DNA of 17,134 nucleotides from Chitinophaga pinensis (GCA_945868555.1 CAMBMC010000021.1:1-17134), one strand, 5' to 3'. Counted from the first letter of the stretch, positions 1-7,919 are shown. Program-made: numbers and translations. The notes: generated from the letters alone by a model not told the origin.

Positions 1-29
1 AAAAAGGGCCCCATGAGGAACCCTTTTTT
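1..29 (-). terminator. Terminator-like hairpin, probably bidirectional
   Basis: An A-run plus GGG at 1-8 pairs with CCC plus a T-run at 21-29, with a further CC/GG pairing inside, giving a stem flanked by A and T tracts. It lies 45 nt beyond the stop codon of the minus-strand secreted-protein gene, which is where its terminator would be. Because both strands have the A-tract/stem/T-tract form, it could also stop transcription arriving from the left. A second small hairpin, TCGGG-ATAAA-CCCGA at 42-56, lies nearer the stop codon and lacks a U tract. Both are seen directly in the sequence; the function is inferred. Confidence 0.7.
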
Positions 30-73
30 GATTAAATTCTTTCGGGATAAACCCGATGCTTGTATCGAGAAAA

Positions 74-2320
74 TTACCTCACCAAGTGCAAGAATCCATG
101 TCCTTCCAAGAAGGCACCATTCAATCCATCCACACGGTATTTGAAGAAGTATACACCTGCCAAGCAATCTGCTCCTGACTGTGCCTTACCATTCCATGCT
201 GGGTTGATCCCTGTATTTTCATAAACTGTATTTCCCCAACGATTCAAGACCGTCAATGTGATGGATGTTGAGTTTGTCGTTGTCAAGAAGAATAGGTCAT
301 TCGCATCATCGCCGTTCGGAGAGAATACGTTTGGTACCTCAACTGTTGGGATTGGGTATTCACATGAACCATCGTCCACTGTTGCCAAAGGATTATAGTT
401 AATCCCCAATGGATCCGTACAACCACAAATGCTGATTACAATCGCTTGATAAGAGGTGTCTGCGCATGGTCCTTCAGAAGCAATAAGTCGAATGACACCA
501 GACTCAGCAAAGATTTGGTTTTGTGGGTCCATGTTCGTCACATTCGCCGTTGAACCATTTCCAAAGTCCCATGCGAAGTTAGATGCATTTTGACTCGCAT
601 TGACGATTGTCACTGAAAGTGGCGAACAACCAGCTGGAGGCGTTGCAGAGAACTGTGCAATTGGTGGATTCAAGATATCCACGAACATGCTGTCGAATAC
701 TTCACAAACATTATCTTCCACATGTAGGTAGTACCATCCAGAAGATAGATTTTCCCACACCGAAGCATCAATAAAACTAGGATTATTCACCCCGGGACCA
801 TTCCACGTATAAAACGGAACTCCCGTTTGACCAGAAATAAAGGCCGAGACATATCCCGTTGGCAGACAGGTGGCTGGACCCATCCAAATGGTATCCACTG
901 CGAGCGTTTGGTTCAAGGTGATGGTGACCGTGTCCGTGTTTGAATACCCACAGGAGTTGGTTGCGGTGACGTAATAATCCACCGATCCCGTCATTGTACC
1001 TTGTATGGTAGGGAAGTAAGCCGTTGGCCCAGTTTGACCCCCCGTCCACGAATAAGTGAATGGTGGGAAGAGTCCTGTTGCGGAAGCACTGACCAGAATG
1101 GAATCGTTGGCACATTGGACCAGTGGATCCGTTTCATCAATTGGAATTGGAATAGAATCCAAGATGTACAAAGTTCCTGTTGAAATAATGGTATCCCCAC
1201 ATGAAGAAATGGTCATGGCTGTAATGATGATGTACTCCATGTTATCAGGGAATCCATCCGCCAAAGGTGTGATGGTTAAGGCAATTGTGTCTTCACCGGG
1301 TAAAAATGTAATTGGATTCACCAAATCACTGTAATCAAGAAGTTCGGTTGCTGTACCTCCAATGTCGTACGTGATGATCAAGGTATCACCCAGCTGTGTC
1401 TGTGGACGAATAAACATTAAACTTGCATCGGTACATCCTTCGTAAACACTTGTGTCACCTGAAACTGTCGCTACCGCAATTTCAATGGCCTCAGAACTGA
1501 AAGAGTTTGCTTGTAGGAAAACACCAGAATCATATGCTTGGTCACCGACATTCGAAATACACAATTTGATGTGATACGTTTGTCCACATTGTACCGTGGC
1601 GTTCGCAGAAAGCAATGTTGTTGTCCCGTCATACTGTATTGCATTCGGTGGATACGCTACATTCCCAAGGTTACTGGTGTAATACGCCGGGTTTTGTGTT
1701 GCCCCAGGACCAACATTATTGATGGTTACAGGAGTTGCTGTACCCGGTATGATTGCGATGTTCGATCCCCCTGCAGGATACCCAGCCATTGTGTAAGGAC
1801 CAGAAACTCCAGGTCCCCAAAGGATAAATCCAAAGGCATCGTTGAACGTAGAAGGAGAATATTCAGGATATTCATCAGATCCAAATAGGTAGTTAAATGA
1901 GATGGTATCTCCCGCTGGAATAAAGTCAAACTCAAGGACAATGCCGTTCGTTACTGTTCCATTCGCAATGTAATTTAAAGCTTGATCCGCAGATACATTT
2001 GGCGTTGCAGGCGTATTGTTCGTGAAACTACCTAAGGTGTTCGGTCCAATGGCCCCTACTCCATTACCAGTGGTCAACAACATTCCAGACTGAATAGGGA
2101 ATGTGGTATTTCCAGAAGTAAAGAATGAAACATTCCCATACAGGTTGTTGGCATTTGCTGGACTACCGTTCACAGAAATATTGGATGCTGTAACCCCAAA
2201 ACCGAGCAATACATTTTGCACCATTTGGCTAGGAGTAAAGGTATTTGTCACCGTTATTTGTGCAGAAGAAGCAAATGAAAATGCCAAAGCACATACAAAC
2301 AAAGAAAACTTAGAAATCAT
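74..2320 (-). CDS. Secreted multidomain protein with T9SS type B (gliding-associated) C-terminal sorting domain
   Basis: This 748-residue protein is probably exported to the cell surface or medium. It starts with a Sec signal peptide (residues 1-20, cut after SSA). Residues ~28-278 resemble the choice-of-anchor L domain, including the stretch around FGSDEYPEY. A Calx-beta-like region follows (~285-390), then Ig/SprB-like repeats (~400-550), a PKD-like domain (~552-630, with FAWDFGNGS), and a Cys-rich DP..NYNPLA..DDGSC segment (~634-654) seen in many Bacteroidota surface proteins. The C-terminus (~661-748) has VFSPNGDDANDLF, the RWGN motif and a GVYFFKY segment, the hallmarks of the gliding motility-associated C-terminal domain, which targets cargo to the type IX secretion system. 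The gene stands alone, with a terminator-like hairpin behind it and no clear promoter box in front. Its ligand is unknown; adhesin or matrix protein is a guess. No enzymatic domain is visible. Confidence 0.88.
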   Translation of the reverse strand: MISKFSLFVCALAFSFASSAQITVTNTFTPSQMVQNVLLGFGVTASNISVNGSPANANNLYGNVSFFTSGNTTFPIQSGMLLTTGNGVGAIGPNTLGSFTNNTPATPNVSADQALNYIANGTVTNGIVLEFDFIPAGDTISFNYLFGSDEYPEYSPSTFNDAFGFILWGPGVSGPYTMAGYPAGGSNIAIIPGTATPVTINNVGPGATQNPAYYTSNLGNVAYPPNAIQYDGTTTLLSANATVQCGQTYHIKLCISNVGDQAYDSGVFLQANSFSSEAIEIAVATVSGDTSVYEGCTDASLMFIRPQTQLGDTLIITYDIGGTATELLDYSDLVNPITFLPGEDTIALTITPLADGFPDNMEYIIITAMTISSCGDTIISTGTLYILDSIPIPIDETDPLVQCANDSILVSASATGLFPPFTYSWTGGQTGPTAYFPTIQGTMTGSVDYYVTATNSCGYSNTDTVTITLNQTLAVDTIWMGPATCLPTGYVSAFISGQTGVPFYTWNGPGVNNPSFIDASVWENLSSGWYYLHVEDNVCEVFDSMFVDILNPPIAQFSATPPAGCSPLSVTIVNASQNASNFAWDFGNGSTANVTNMDPQNQIFAESGVIRLIASEGPCADTSYQAIVISICGCTDPLGINYNPLATVDDGSCEYPIPTVEVPNVFSPNGDDANDLFFLTTTNSTSITLTVLNRWGNTVYENTGINPAWNGKAQSGADCLAGVYFFKYRVDGLNGAFLEGHGFLHLVR

Positions 2321-2451
2321 AATAGCATGTTATTTAGTACGCTTATAGACAGCGCTTGTTCTCATTAAGTTGCACGAAATTCGATAAAAAAACGACTAAT
2401 ACCAATTTTTCGCTGAATAATTGCGATTTTTGAAGACCAAAAACCATCAAA

Positions 2452-3840
2452 ATGAACCAAACGCAATACTTCATCGGACAAAATAAACAACGTTTTCTGG
2501 ATGAACTCATTGAGCTTCTGAAAATACCTTCAATCTCTGCCGATCCAAGTTATTCTGCAAGTGTACACCAGACTGCTGATTTGGTAGCTGAACACTTGAC
2601 ATCCATAGGAATGCATCATGTTGAAATCTGTCAGACAGCTGGATATCCCATCGTCTATGCGGAATGGACCAAAGATGTAAACTTACCAACGATTTTGGTA
2701 TATGGCCACTACGATGTGCAACCGGCTGATCCACTCGAACTGTGGACAAGTCCTGCCTTCGAACCGGTAATCAAAACGACTGAAATCCATCCCGAAGGTG
2801 CTATTTTTGCACGCGGTGCTTGTGATGATAAAGGACAAATGTTCATGCACGTGAAGGCCGTTGAGGCGATGATTCAAGCTGGCGAAATGCCCTGCAACGT
2901 GAAGTTCATGATTGAAGGTGAAGAAGAAGTCGGCAGCGAAAACCTTGGGATTTTTGTCAAGGAAAATGTCGAAAAACTGAAGGCCGATGTCATCCTTGTT
3001 TCCGATACAGGAATGCTAGCGAATGATACGCCGTCAATCACAACTGGACTTCGTGGATTAAGCTATGTCGAAGTAGAAGTTACCGGACCAAACCGCGATT
3101 TGCACTCTGGATTGTATGGTGGCTGTGTGGCCAATCCAATCAATGTATTGGCGAAAATGGTGGCTTCCCTGCACGACGAAAACATGCACATCACCATTCC
3201 TGGATTTTACGACAAAGTCGTTGAACTTTCCGATGAGGAACGCGCAGAAATGGCAAAGGCGCCTTTCTCGCTTGAGAAATACTGCAAGGCACTCGACATG
3301 GAAGACGTCTATGGTGAGGCAAGATACTCAACCATGGAACGTGGGTCCATTCGTCCAACTTTGGATGTCAACGGCATCTGGGGTGGATATATAGGCGAGG
3401 GAGCAAAGACGGTGATTGCATCGAAGGCCTATGCGAAAATCTCCATGCGCCTGGTGCCTGATCAAAATCCAAATGAAATCACGAAGCTATTCATGGATCA
3501 TTTCACGGCCATCGCACCAAAAGGCGTTCGCGTGAAAGTTACACCTCATCACGGTGGTGAAGCAGCGGTAACACCGATTGATTCCGTAGGATACAAAGCG
3601 GCAGCATTGGCTTACGAACAAACCTTTGGCAAGCGACCAATTCCGGTACGCAGCGGGGGAAGTATTCCCATCGTTGCCATGTTTGAAAAAGTGCTCGGCT
3701 TAAAAACCATCTTGATGGGCTTTGGGTTAGATAGCGATTCCATTCATTCACCGAATGAGCACTTCGGATTGTTCAATTACTACAAAGGCATCGAAACGAT
3801 TCCTTACTTCTACGCTCATTATACCGAACTGACCAAATGA
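2452..3840 (+). CDS. M20 family dipeptidase (CNDP-like metallopeptidase)
   Basis: The 462-residue product is a two-zinc M20 peptidase, probably cleaving dipeptides in the cytosol; it has no signal peptide. The zinc-site residues are in order: GHYDVQP (His86, Asp88), ACDDKGQ (bridging Asp125), GEEEVGS (Glu158 general base and Glu159 ligand), VSDTG (Asp185) and HSPNEHF (His432). The dimerisation (lid) domain lies between Asp185 and the C-terminal catalytic part, starting near the LHSGLYGG segment that is typical of the dipeptidase branch (PepV/CNDP2/DUG1). Length fits that branch. A weak promoter -7-like box (GATTTTTG, one mismatch to TAnnTTTG) sits at 2425-2432, without a clear -33 TTG. The stop codon overlaps the start of the downstream lipoprotein gene, so the two are probably cotranscribed and translationally coupled. 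Substrate preference cannot be read from sequence. Confidence 0.92.
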   Translation: MNQTQYFIGQNKQRFLDELIELLKIPSISADPSYSASVHQTADLVAEHLTSIGMHHVEICQTAGYPIVYAEWTKDVNLPTILVYGHYDVQPADPLELWTSPAFEPVIKTTEIHPEGAIFARGACDDKGQMFMHVKAVEAMIQAGEMPCNVKFMIEGEEEVGSENLGIFVKENVEKLKADVILVSDTGMLANDTPSITTGLRGLSYVEVEVTGPNRDLHSGLYGGCVANPINVLAKMVASLHDENMHITIPGFYDKVVELSDEERAEMAKAPFSLEKYCKALDMEDVYGEARYSTMERGSIRPTLDVNGIWGGYIGEGAKTVIASKAYAKISMRLVPDQNPNEITKLFMDHFTAIAPKGVRVKVTPHHGGEAAVTPIDSVGYKAAALAYEQTFGKRPIPVRSGGSIPIVAMFEKVLGLKTILMGFGLDSDSIHSPNEHFGLFNYYKGIETIPYFYAHYTELTK

Positions 3841-4322
3841 TGCCAAGAAAGTGGTTGAGACGCATCGTCTTATGCACACTCATCATCATGGGATTTTCCT
3901 CCTGTGCTACATATGAAGATTTGGAATTTGAGCGCATGGATGGATTCAAACTCGAGAGCATCAAAGGACGGGAAATCAGCATGAACGTAGGCGTTGTAGT
4001 GACCAATCCCAATTGGTTTGCTATCAAATTATTGCCAAGTACTGTGAAGGTTTATCTCGAAGGACAATTGATTGGCGAAGTGCAGCTCAACGAAAAAGTA
4101 AAGATCCGCAGAAATCAGGAAAACACACTATCTGTGCCGTTAAATGCTACGTTGGAGGACGGCGCGATGTTCACCATGATCCGCTACAGCATAAAAGATA
4201 CGGTGAGCATCCGCATGACAGGCGATGTCCGCGCAGGCGTTCTGTTCTTATCCAAGAAAATTGCCATCGATGAAAACCGCAAGATCTCAGGCAAAGAATT
4301 GAAGGGAATGGTGGGAAATTAA
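3837..4322 (+). CDS. LEA type 2-like small lipoprotein
   Basis: This 161-residue protein has a basic start, a hydrophobic stretch and a lipobox ending in GFSSC (lipidated Cys23), so it should be anchored in the inner or outer membrane facing the periplasm. The mature part has the pattern of the LEA-2/WHy fold: an early FKLESIKG segment, then VGVVVTNPNWFAIKL (the conserved V..NPN), then VYLEGQLIGE and a C-terminal VRAGVLFLSKKI strand region. Members of this family in Bacteroidota are mostly uncharacterised. The start ATG overlaps the TGA of the M20 peptidase (ATGA), and a second ATG follows at once, so initiation could be one codon later. It is the last gene before the repeat island, with no terminator-like hairpin directly after it. 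A link to dipeptide use is suggested only by the overlap. Confidence 0.75.
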   Translation: MMPRKWLRRIVLCTLIIMGFSSCATYEDLEFERMDGFKLESIKGREISMNVGVVVTNPNWFAIKLLPSTVKVYLEGQLIGEVQLNEKVKIRRNQENTLSVPLNATLEDGAMFTMIRYSIKDTVSIRMTGDVRAGVLFLSKKIAIDENRKISGKELKGMVGN

Positions 4323-4325
4323 AGT

Positions 4326-4361
4326 AGTTACGAGTTACGGAGTGACTAATTACGAGTTGAA
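4326..4361 (-). repeat. Heptamer array, left end of island
   Basis: Five 7-nt units (AGTTACG twice, then AGTGACT, AATTACG, AGTTGAA) run here with one extra base after the second unit. Read on the minus strand they are the same family as the units at 4754-4846, so the two arrays are inverted relative to one another. AGTTACGAGTTA at 4326-4337 and ACTAATTACGAGTT at 4345-4358 have perfect reverse complements at 4753-4764 and 4761-4774. Confidence 0.8.
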
Positions 4362-4458
4362 AATAGACCGCCTTCGGCTGATAGACAATAGACACTTCCA
4401 CGCTCTATGAGCTTCGAAGGACAAGGGACTTGATTGCTCTTCAAATTGCCAAAGGCAT
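4359..4458 (+). repeat. Direct repeat, copy A (100 nt)
   Basis: Copy A matches copy B at 4525-4631 with three substitutions and one 7-nt gap. It contains TAGACAA/TAGACAC heptamers, the small hairpin GCC-TTC-GGC, and a single ACAAGGG unit near its middle. Weaker similarity between the two loci continues for some 15 nt past the end of the copies, which suggests a larger, decayed parent element. Confidence 0.9.
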
Positions 4459-4524
4459 CAAATCCTTCGGGATGTTAAGACATTTGACTTAGAAGACAAT
4501 GGACAAAAGACCGCTGCGCTGATG

Positions 4525-4631
4525 GAACATAGACCGCCTTCGGCTGATAGACAATAGACACTTCCACACTCTATGAGCTTCGAAGGACAAGGGACAAGGG
4601 ACTTGATTGCTCTTCGAATTGCCAAAGGCAT
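4525..4631 (+). repeat. Direct repeat, copy B (107 nt)
   Basis: Copy B lies 166 nt downstream of copy A in the same orientation. It differs by carrying two tandem ACAAGGG units where copy A has one, which accounts for the whole length difference. A degenerate half-copy (AGACCGCTGCGCTGAT, 4508-4523) lies just before it and keeps the GACCGC...CTGAT frame around a different, still self-complementary centre. Confidence 0.9.
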
Positions 4632-4753
4632 AAAATTCCTAATGGGAACAAATTTGCGTAGCAATCAAATTCTTATTGGATATCAAGAGTTTAGGACCTT
4701 AAAATTTTAGGACTTTATTCATTGAAATCGCTACCGCGAGGAACGAATCAAAT

Positions 4754-4846
4754 AACTCGTAACTCGTAATTAGTAATTAGTAATTAATAACTCGTGGATT
4801 CGAGAACCTAAACCACCTAACTCGTAATTCGTAATTCGTAATTGGG
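4754..4846 (+). repeat. Heptamer arrays, right end of island
   Basis: Six contiguous 7-nt units fill 4754-4795 without a gap: AACTCGT twice, AATTAGT twice, AATTAAT once, AACTCGT once. After a 23-nt spacer, 4819-4846 holds AACTCGT, AATTCGT twice and a decayed AATTGGG. All are variants of AAYTNGT. The array ends ten bases before the murF-alr stop codon. The unit size and divergence resemble short tandemly repeated heptamers known from other bacterial groups; any function is unknown. Confidence 0.85.
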
Positions 4847-4855
4847 AAGTGGTTA

Positions 4856-7159
4856 CTAGTCCAAATATACCCGATGCACCCGTTTCGAAATACTGGTCAT
4901 CACTTCGTAGGGAATGGTATCCATAGCCGCAGCGAACTTGCCAATGGGCTGTCGCTTGCCAATGATTTCAACCTTGTCACCCTCTCTGACATGTAGCTTA
5001 GTGACATCAACCATAATCATGTCCATACATACACGTCCAACAGTCGGACAAAAGCTCTCGTGAATGTAAACACCACCTTTCCCATTGCCAAGACTTCGTC
5101 GGAAGCCATCGGCATAACCTACTGGAATAACGGCAATGGACAGCGGCTCTGTGGCAATAAAGGAACGGGAATACCCCACGCTCTCCCCTTTTTGAATGTG
5201 CTTGATTTGAGAAATTGCGCTGTACCAGCGAATGGCGGGTTGAAGTTTTTTCGCAAATGTGGTATTTCCAGTGATGCCGTACATGCCAATGCCCAAGCGC
5301 ACCATTTCAAATTGTGCTTCTGGAAAGTTGGCCACGCCCTCTGAATTGAGAATGTGACGGTCAAAATGGTAGTTCAAATGCCGTGCAAGGTGCTCTGTGG
5401 CTTGATGAAAATGCTTGATTTGGTGCTCCGTGAACCGCTTGTCTCTTCGATTGTCGGAATCAGCAAGGTGCGAATACACAGACTTGACATGCACCTCCGG
5501 CTGGGCGTTGAGTAACTGACACAAGCGCTCTACCTCATTCAATTCAAAGCCAAGGCGCTTCATGCCTGTATCAATTTTGATGTGGATGGGGTGATCGCTG
5601 CAACCTTGATCAATCAAAGCGCGAATAAAGAGGTCCAACTGACGAAAAGAAAATACCGCAGGTTCCAAACAGTACTGGATGCAGTCGTCAAAACCATCCT
5701 CTTCGGCATTCATCACCAAGATGGGAAGTGTAATGCCTTGCTTGCGCAATTCAACGCCTTCGTCGGCATAGGCAACCCCGAGTGCATGTACACCTTGCTG
5801 CTCTAAAAATGCCGCCATCTTTTCAACTCCTGAACCATAAGATTGCGCCTTGACCATCGCGAGAATTTTCGTGTCTGGACGGAGAAGGGATTTATACTGC
5901 ATCACGTTCTCACGAACAATACTCAAATCAATCTCCACAAAAGTCTTGTGATTTTTCAAACGGAACTGCTTTGCCAATCGCTGCATGTCCGCTTGACGCG
6001 TCCCCTTAATGAGGATCAGCGCATTGGTGAAGGTCTCGTGAAAGGTCTCGTCCTTTTTCAAGACAACACAATAATCAGGCGCGTAAGCTTGTATCGCCTG
6101 AGTGACCTCCTCTTTTCGAAAGGCATTGTCATCGTCTAAGCCAACAAGCACCACGCGTTGTCGGTCGCCCGCAATGCGCAACTGGTAGTCCAATGAATGC
6201 GTGAGGGCATCTAAATCGAGGTTGTAGGTATCGTTGATGATCGTATTTCCATTGATGCCATCAAACAGTTCCATGCGCATCGCCAGTCTCGGAAGACTTG
6301 GAATCCGTTCAACTACTAAGGGATAAGCGCTACTAAATGCTTTGGCAAAGGCCAAGGCTGTCAATGCATTCGTTGCTGACACTGAATCTGTCCAGGGCAA
6401 CAGAGCCAACTCTTTTTTAAAGCCATTGGCCGACAATGAATCGCCGTGAATAGATTTCTTGGTGCTGTCCTCCATGCGGATGCTTTCCGAAATGAAGGTA
6501 TGCTTGCACGAGCCAAACAGTTTTATTTTCTCCTCAAAATGCGCTTCTACCGTTGTAAAATTTTCCTCATGTGCTCGACCAAACGACGTAAACACCCCAT
6601 AGGTTGGTTGAATCATTTTTTCGAGCCGTTCCATTTCTCCCGTTTTCGAAATTCCCGCTTCGATCAGCGCCAAATCGCAATCGGCATGCAGTTCAAGCAA
6701 AGACAGAGCAACTCCTAACTGAGAATTGTAACTTTTTGGACTTCGAATGATCCGCAACTCAGGACTCAGCAAGTGATAAATCCACTCCTTGACGGTCGTT
6801 TTTCCAGCACTTCCTGTGATGGCAATGATAGGATATGAAAAGCGACTGCGGTGATATGCGGACAAATCTTGAAGTGCCTCCAAGGTGTTTCTTACCCGTA
6901 CAAAATGGGCATGTGGATAGCTTGAAACATCAACAGTATCTGAAACCACAAAGATCCGCACCCCTTTATCGTAGGCTACTTCTAGGAAGTCATGACCATC
7001 CCTAAATTCCCCTTTAAGTGCAAAAAAAGCAGTATTTGAACCATCCACAAAACGACGACTATCGAATGAAATTCGGTCGATTACAGCAGAATGAGCGCCT
7101 AGCAGGGATTCTCCCTGAAGCACTTCGCAAAACGTGGTATAGTTTACTTCTAATTTCAA
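4856..7159 (-). CDS. murF-alr: Bifunctional MurF-like ligase / alanine racemase fusion
   Basis: The 767-residue cytosolic fusion has an N-terminal Mur-ligase half and a C-terminal alanine racemase half. Mur half: ATP-binding loop GSAGKTT (116-122), the IEAGIS and FGRAH segments (166-197), FEEKIKLF with the lysine likely carbamylated (~208-215), and INDTYN (308-313). Racemase half from ~405: PLP-binding Lys437 in AMVKAQSYGSG, VGYSRSF with catalytic Tyr663, PVGYADGFRR (679-688) and VGRVCMDM (707-714). It supplies D-alanine and may add D-Ala-D-Ala to the UDP-MurNAc-tripeptide. This fusion is typical of Bacteroidota; known members are mostly a little longer. Many of these genomes also keep a stand-alone murF, so whether the N-terminal half is an active ligase is open. 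Start: TTG at 7159; an in-frame stop lies four codons upstream, and no ATG fits. The TTG overlaps the tdk stop (TTGA). Confidence 0.93.
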   Translation of the reverse strand: MKLEVNYTTFCEVLQGESLLGAHSAVIDRISFDSRRFVDGSNTAFFALKGEFRDGHDFLEVAYDKGVRIFVVSDTVDVSSYPHAHFVRVRNTLEALQDLSAYHRSRFSYPIIAITGSAGKTTVKEWIYHLLSPELRIIRSPKSYNSQLGVALSLLELHADCDLALIEAGISKTGEMERLEKMIQPTYGVFTSFGRAHEENFTTVEAHFEEKIKLFGSCKHTFISESIRMEDSTKKSIHGDSLSANGFKKELALLPWTDSVSATNALTALAFAKAFSSAYPLVVERIPSLPRLAMRMELFDGINGNTIINDTYNLDLDALTHSLDYQLRIAGDRQRVVLVGLDDDNAFRKEEVTQAIQAYAPDYCVVLKKDETFHETFTNALILIKGTRQADMQRLAKQFRLKNHKTFVEIDLSIVRENVMQYKSLLRPDTKILAMVKAQSYGSGVEKMAAFLEQQGVHALGVAYADEGVELRKQGITLPILVMNAEEDGFDDCIQYCLEPAVFSFRQLDLFIRALIDQGCSDHPIHIKIDTGMKRLGFELNEVERLCQLLNAQPEVHVKSVYSHLADSDNRRDKRFTEHQIKHFHQATEHLARHLNYHFDRHILNSEGVANFPEAQFEMVRLGIGMYGITGNTTFAKKLQPAIRWYSAISQIKHIQKGESVGYSRSFIATEPLSIAVIPVGYADGFRRSLGNGKGGVYIHESFCPTVGRVCMDMIMVDVTKLHVREGDKVEIIGKRQPIGKFAAAMDTIPYEVMTSISKRVHRVYLD

Positions 7160-7731
7160 TGTGTCTGCTTATTATAGCAGGCACGGCAAAGGGGTTGGTA
7201 TTTTTCTACGGCTCCTACGAGCACTTGACCTGACTCATTCGCCGTGCGGTGCGAAAACTGAGCTAAGTTACCACAAGAAAGACAAATGGCATGCACTTTC
7301 GTGACATATTCAGCGATGCAAAGTAGTTTCGGCATTGGGCCAAAAGGCACTCCCATGTAATCCATGTCCAATCCGGCAATCACCACACGCACCCCTTTTT
7401 GCGCCAATTTGTTGCAGACATCCACTAGTCCTTCATCAAAAAATTGTGCTTCATCGATGGCCACCACCATTTCATCCGTCACCATCTCAAGAATTTCGGA
7501 TGAATTCTCTACAGGGACTGCGATCAAGCTTGATCCTTTATGGCTAACTACATTTTCTTCATGGTAACGCTGATCAATCATCGGCTTGAAGAGCAACATT
7601 TTCTGGTTAGCGATAATTGCGCGATTGAGGCGGCGAATCAACTCCTCTGTTTTCCCGGAAAACATGGATCCACAGATGACTTCAATCCACCCATTATATC
7701 GTCCCTCTCCGGGAAATTGCTCTAAAAACAT
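7156..7731 (-). CDS. tdk: Thymidine kinase
   Basis: This 191-residue type II (TK1-like) kinase phosphorylates thymidine to dTMP with ATP in the cytosolic salvage pathway. Visible motifs are the P-loop GSMFSGKT (21-28), the DEAQFF motif with catalytic Glu94, GLDMDYMG (120-127), and two Cys pairs for the structural zinc (Cys150/Cys153 and Cys182/Cys185). FGPMPKLL leads into the lasso region that closes over the nucleoside. Length is normal for the family. It has a clear ATG start and is the first gene of the tdk/murF-alr pair, overlapping murF-alr by 4 nt. The only upstream signals are a one-mismatch -7 box and a palindrome at 7744-7757. Confidence 0.96.
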   Translation of the reverse strand: MFLEQFPGEGRYNGWIEVICGSMFSGKTEELIRRLNRAIIANQKMLLFKPMIDQRYHEENVVSHKGSSLIAVPVENSSEILEMVTDEMVVAIDEAQFFDEGLVDVCNKLAQKGVRVVIAGLDMDYMGVPFGPMPKLLCIAEYVTKVHAICLSCGNLAQFSHRTANESGQVLVGAVEKYQPLCRACYNKQTH

Positions 7732-7743
7732 GGCCTATTTTTC

Positions 7744-7757
7744 AAAATGTACATTTT
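7744..7757. promoter_or_regulatory. Perfect 14-bp palindrome overlapping a possible tdk -7 box
   Basis: AAAATGTACATTTT is self-complementary over all 14 bases. Flanking TT and AA extend the symmetry to 20 nt (7741-7760) with one mismatched base on each side. On the minus strand its first half reads TACATTTT, one base away from the Bacteroidota -7 consensus TAnnTTTG, 13 nt upstream of the tdk ATG. No -33 TTG at the usual spacing is visible. A dimeric repressor site is one reading; a chance AT-rich palindrome is the alternative. Confidence 0.4.
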
Positions 7758-7919
7758 CAACATCGCACCGAAGATAAGTTTCTGACAACACAAGGAGGCC
7801 GTCGAAAAACTGTCGGTAACTTTACGCTTTAAAAGTCGTTATTTCGCGTCGATTTCAGCACATTCGCGTTAGCAACTTGATAGTAATGTTGAAAAATAGA
7901 CACGATCAATAAAAGGAAT

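Larger units (their letters stand above)
4323..4855. repeat. Non-coding repeat island between convergent genes
   Basis: This 533-nt stretch lies between the 3' ends of the LEA-like gene (plus) and murF-alr (minus). I see no credible gene in it. It holds two near-identical ~100-nt copies (4359-4458 and 4525-4631), a shorter degenerate copy of their first part (4508-4523), heptamer arrays at its left (4326-4361) and right (4754-4795 and 4819-4846) ends, and short hairpins: GCC-TTC-GGC inside each long copy, TTGC-GTA-GCAA near 4655-4665 and TCGC-TACC-GCGA at 4728-4739. A TTAGGAC motif occurs twice around 4690-4712. No transposase, target duplication or att site is recognisable. Confidence 0.85.

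Noticed and set aside
1056..1334. Plus-strand open frames inside the secreted-protein gene (also 1538-1888)
   Set aside because: They are antisense to a gene with a complete signal peptide and sorting domain and show no family features.
4359..4631. Insertion sequence remnant
   Set aside because: No transposase fragment, terminal inverted repeat tied to the copies, or target-site duplication could be found.
4458..4664. Minus-strand open frame of 68 codons in the repeat island
   Set aside because: It runs through copy B and low-complexity repeats, has no recognisable domain, and its frame would be broken by the 7-nt unit change seen between the copies.
4754..4846. Possible CRISPR array or origin iterons
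   Set aside because: Units are contiguous heptamers without unique spacers, no cas genes are nearby, and there is no replication gene or DnaA-box cluster.
4856..7159. MurF-Alr as an assembly artefact joining two genes
   Set aside because: The frame is continuous, both halves carry their motifs, and this fusion is well known in Bacteroidota.
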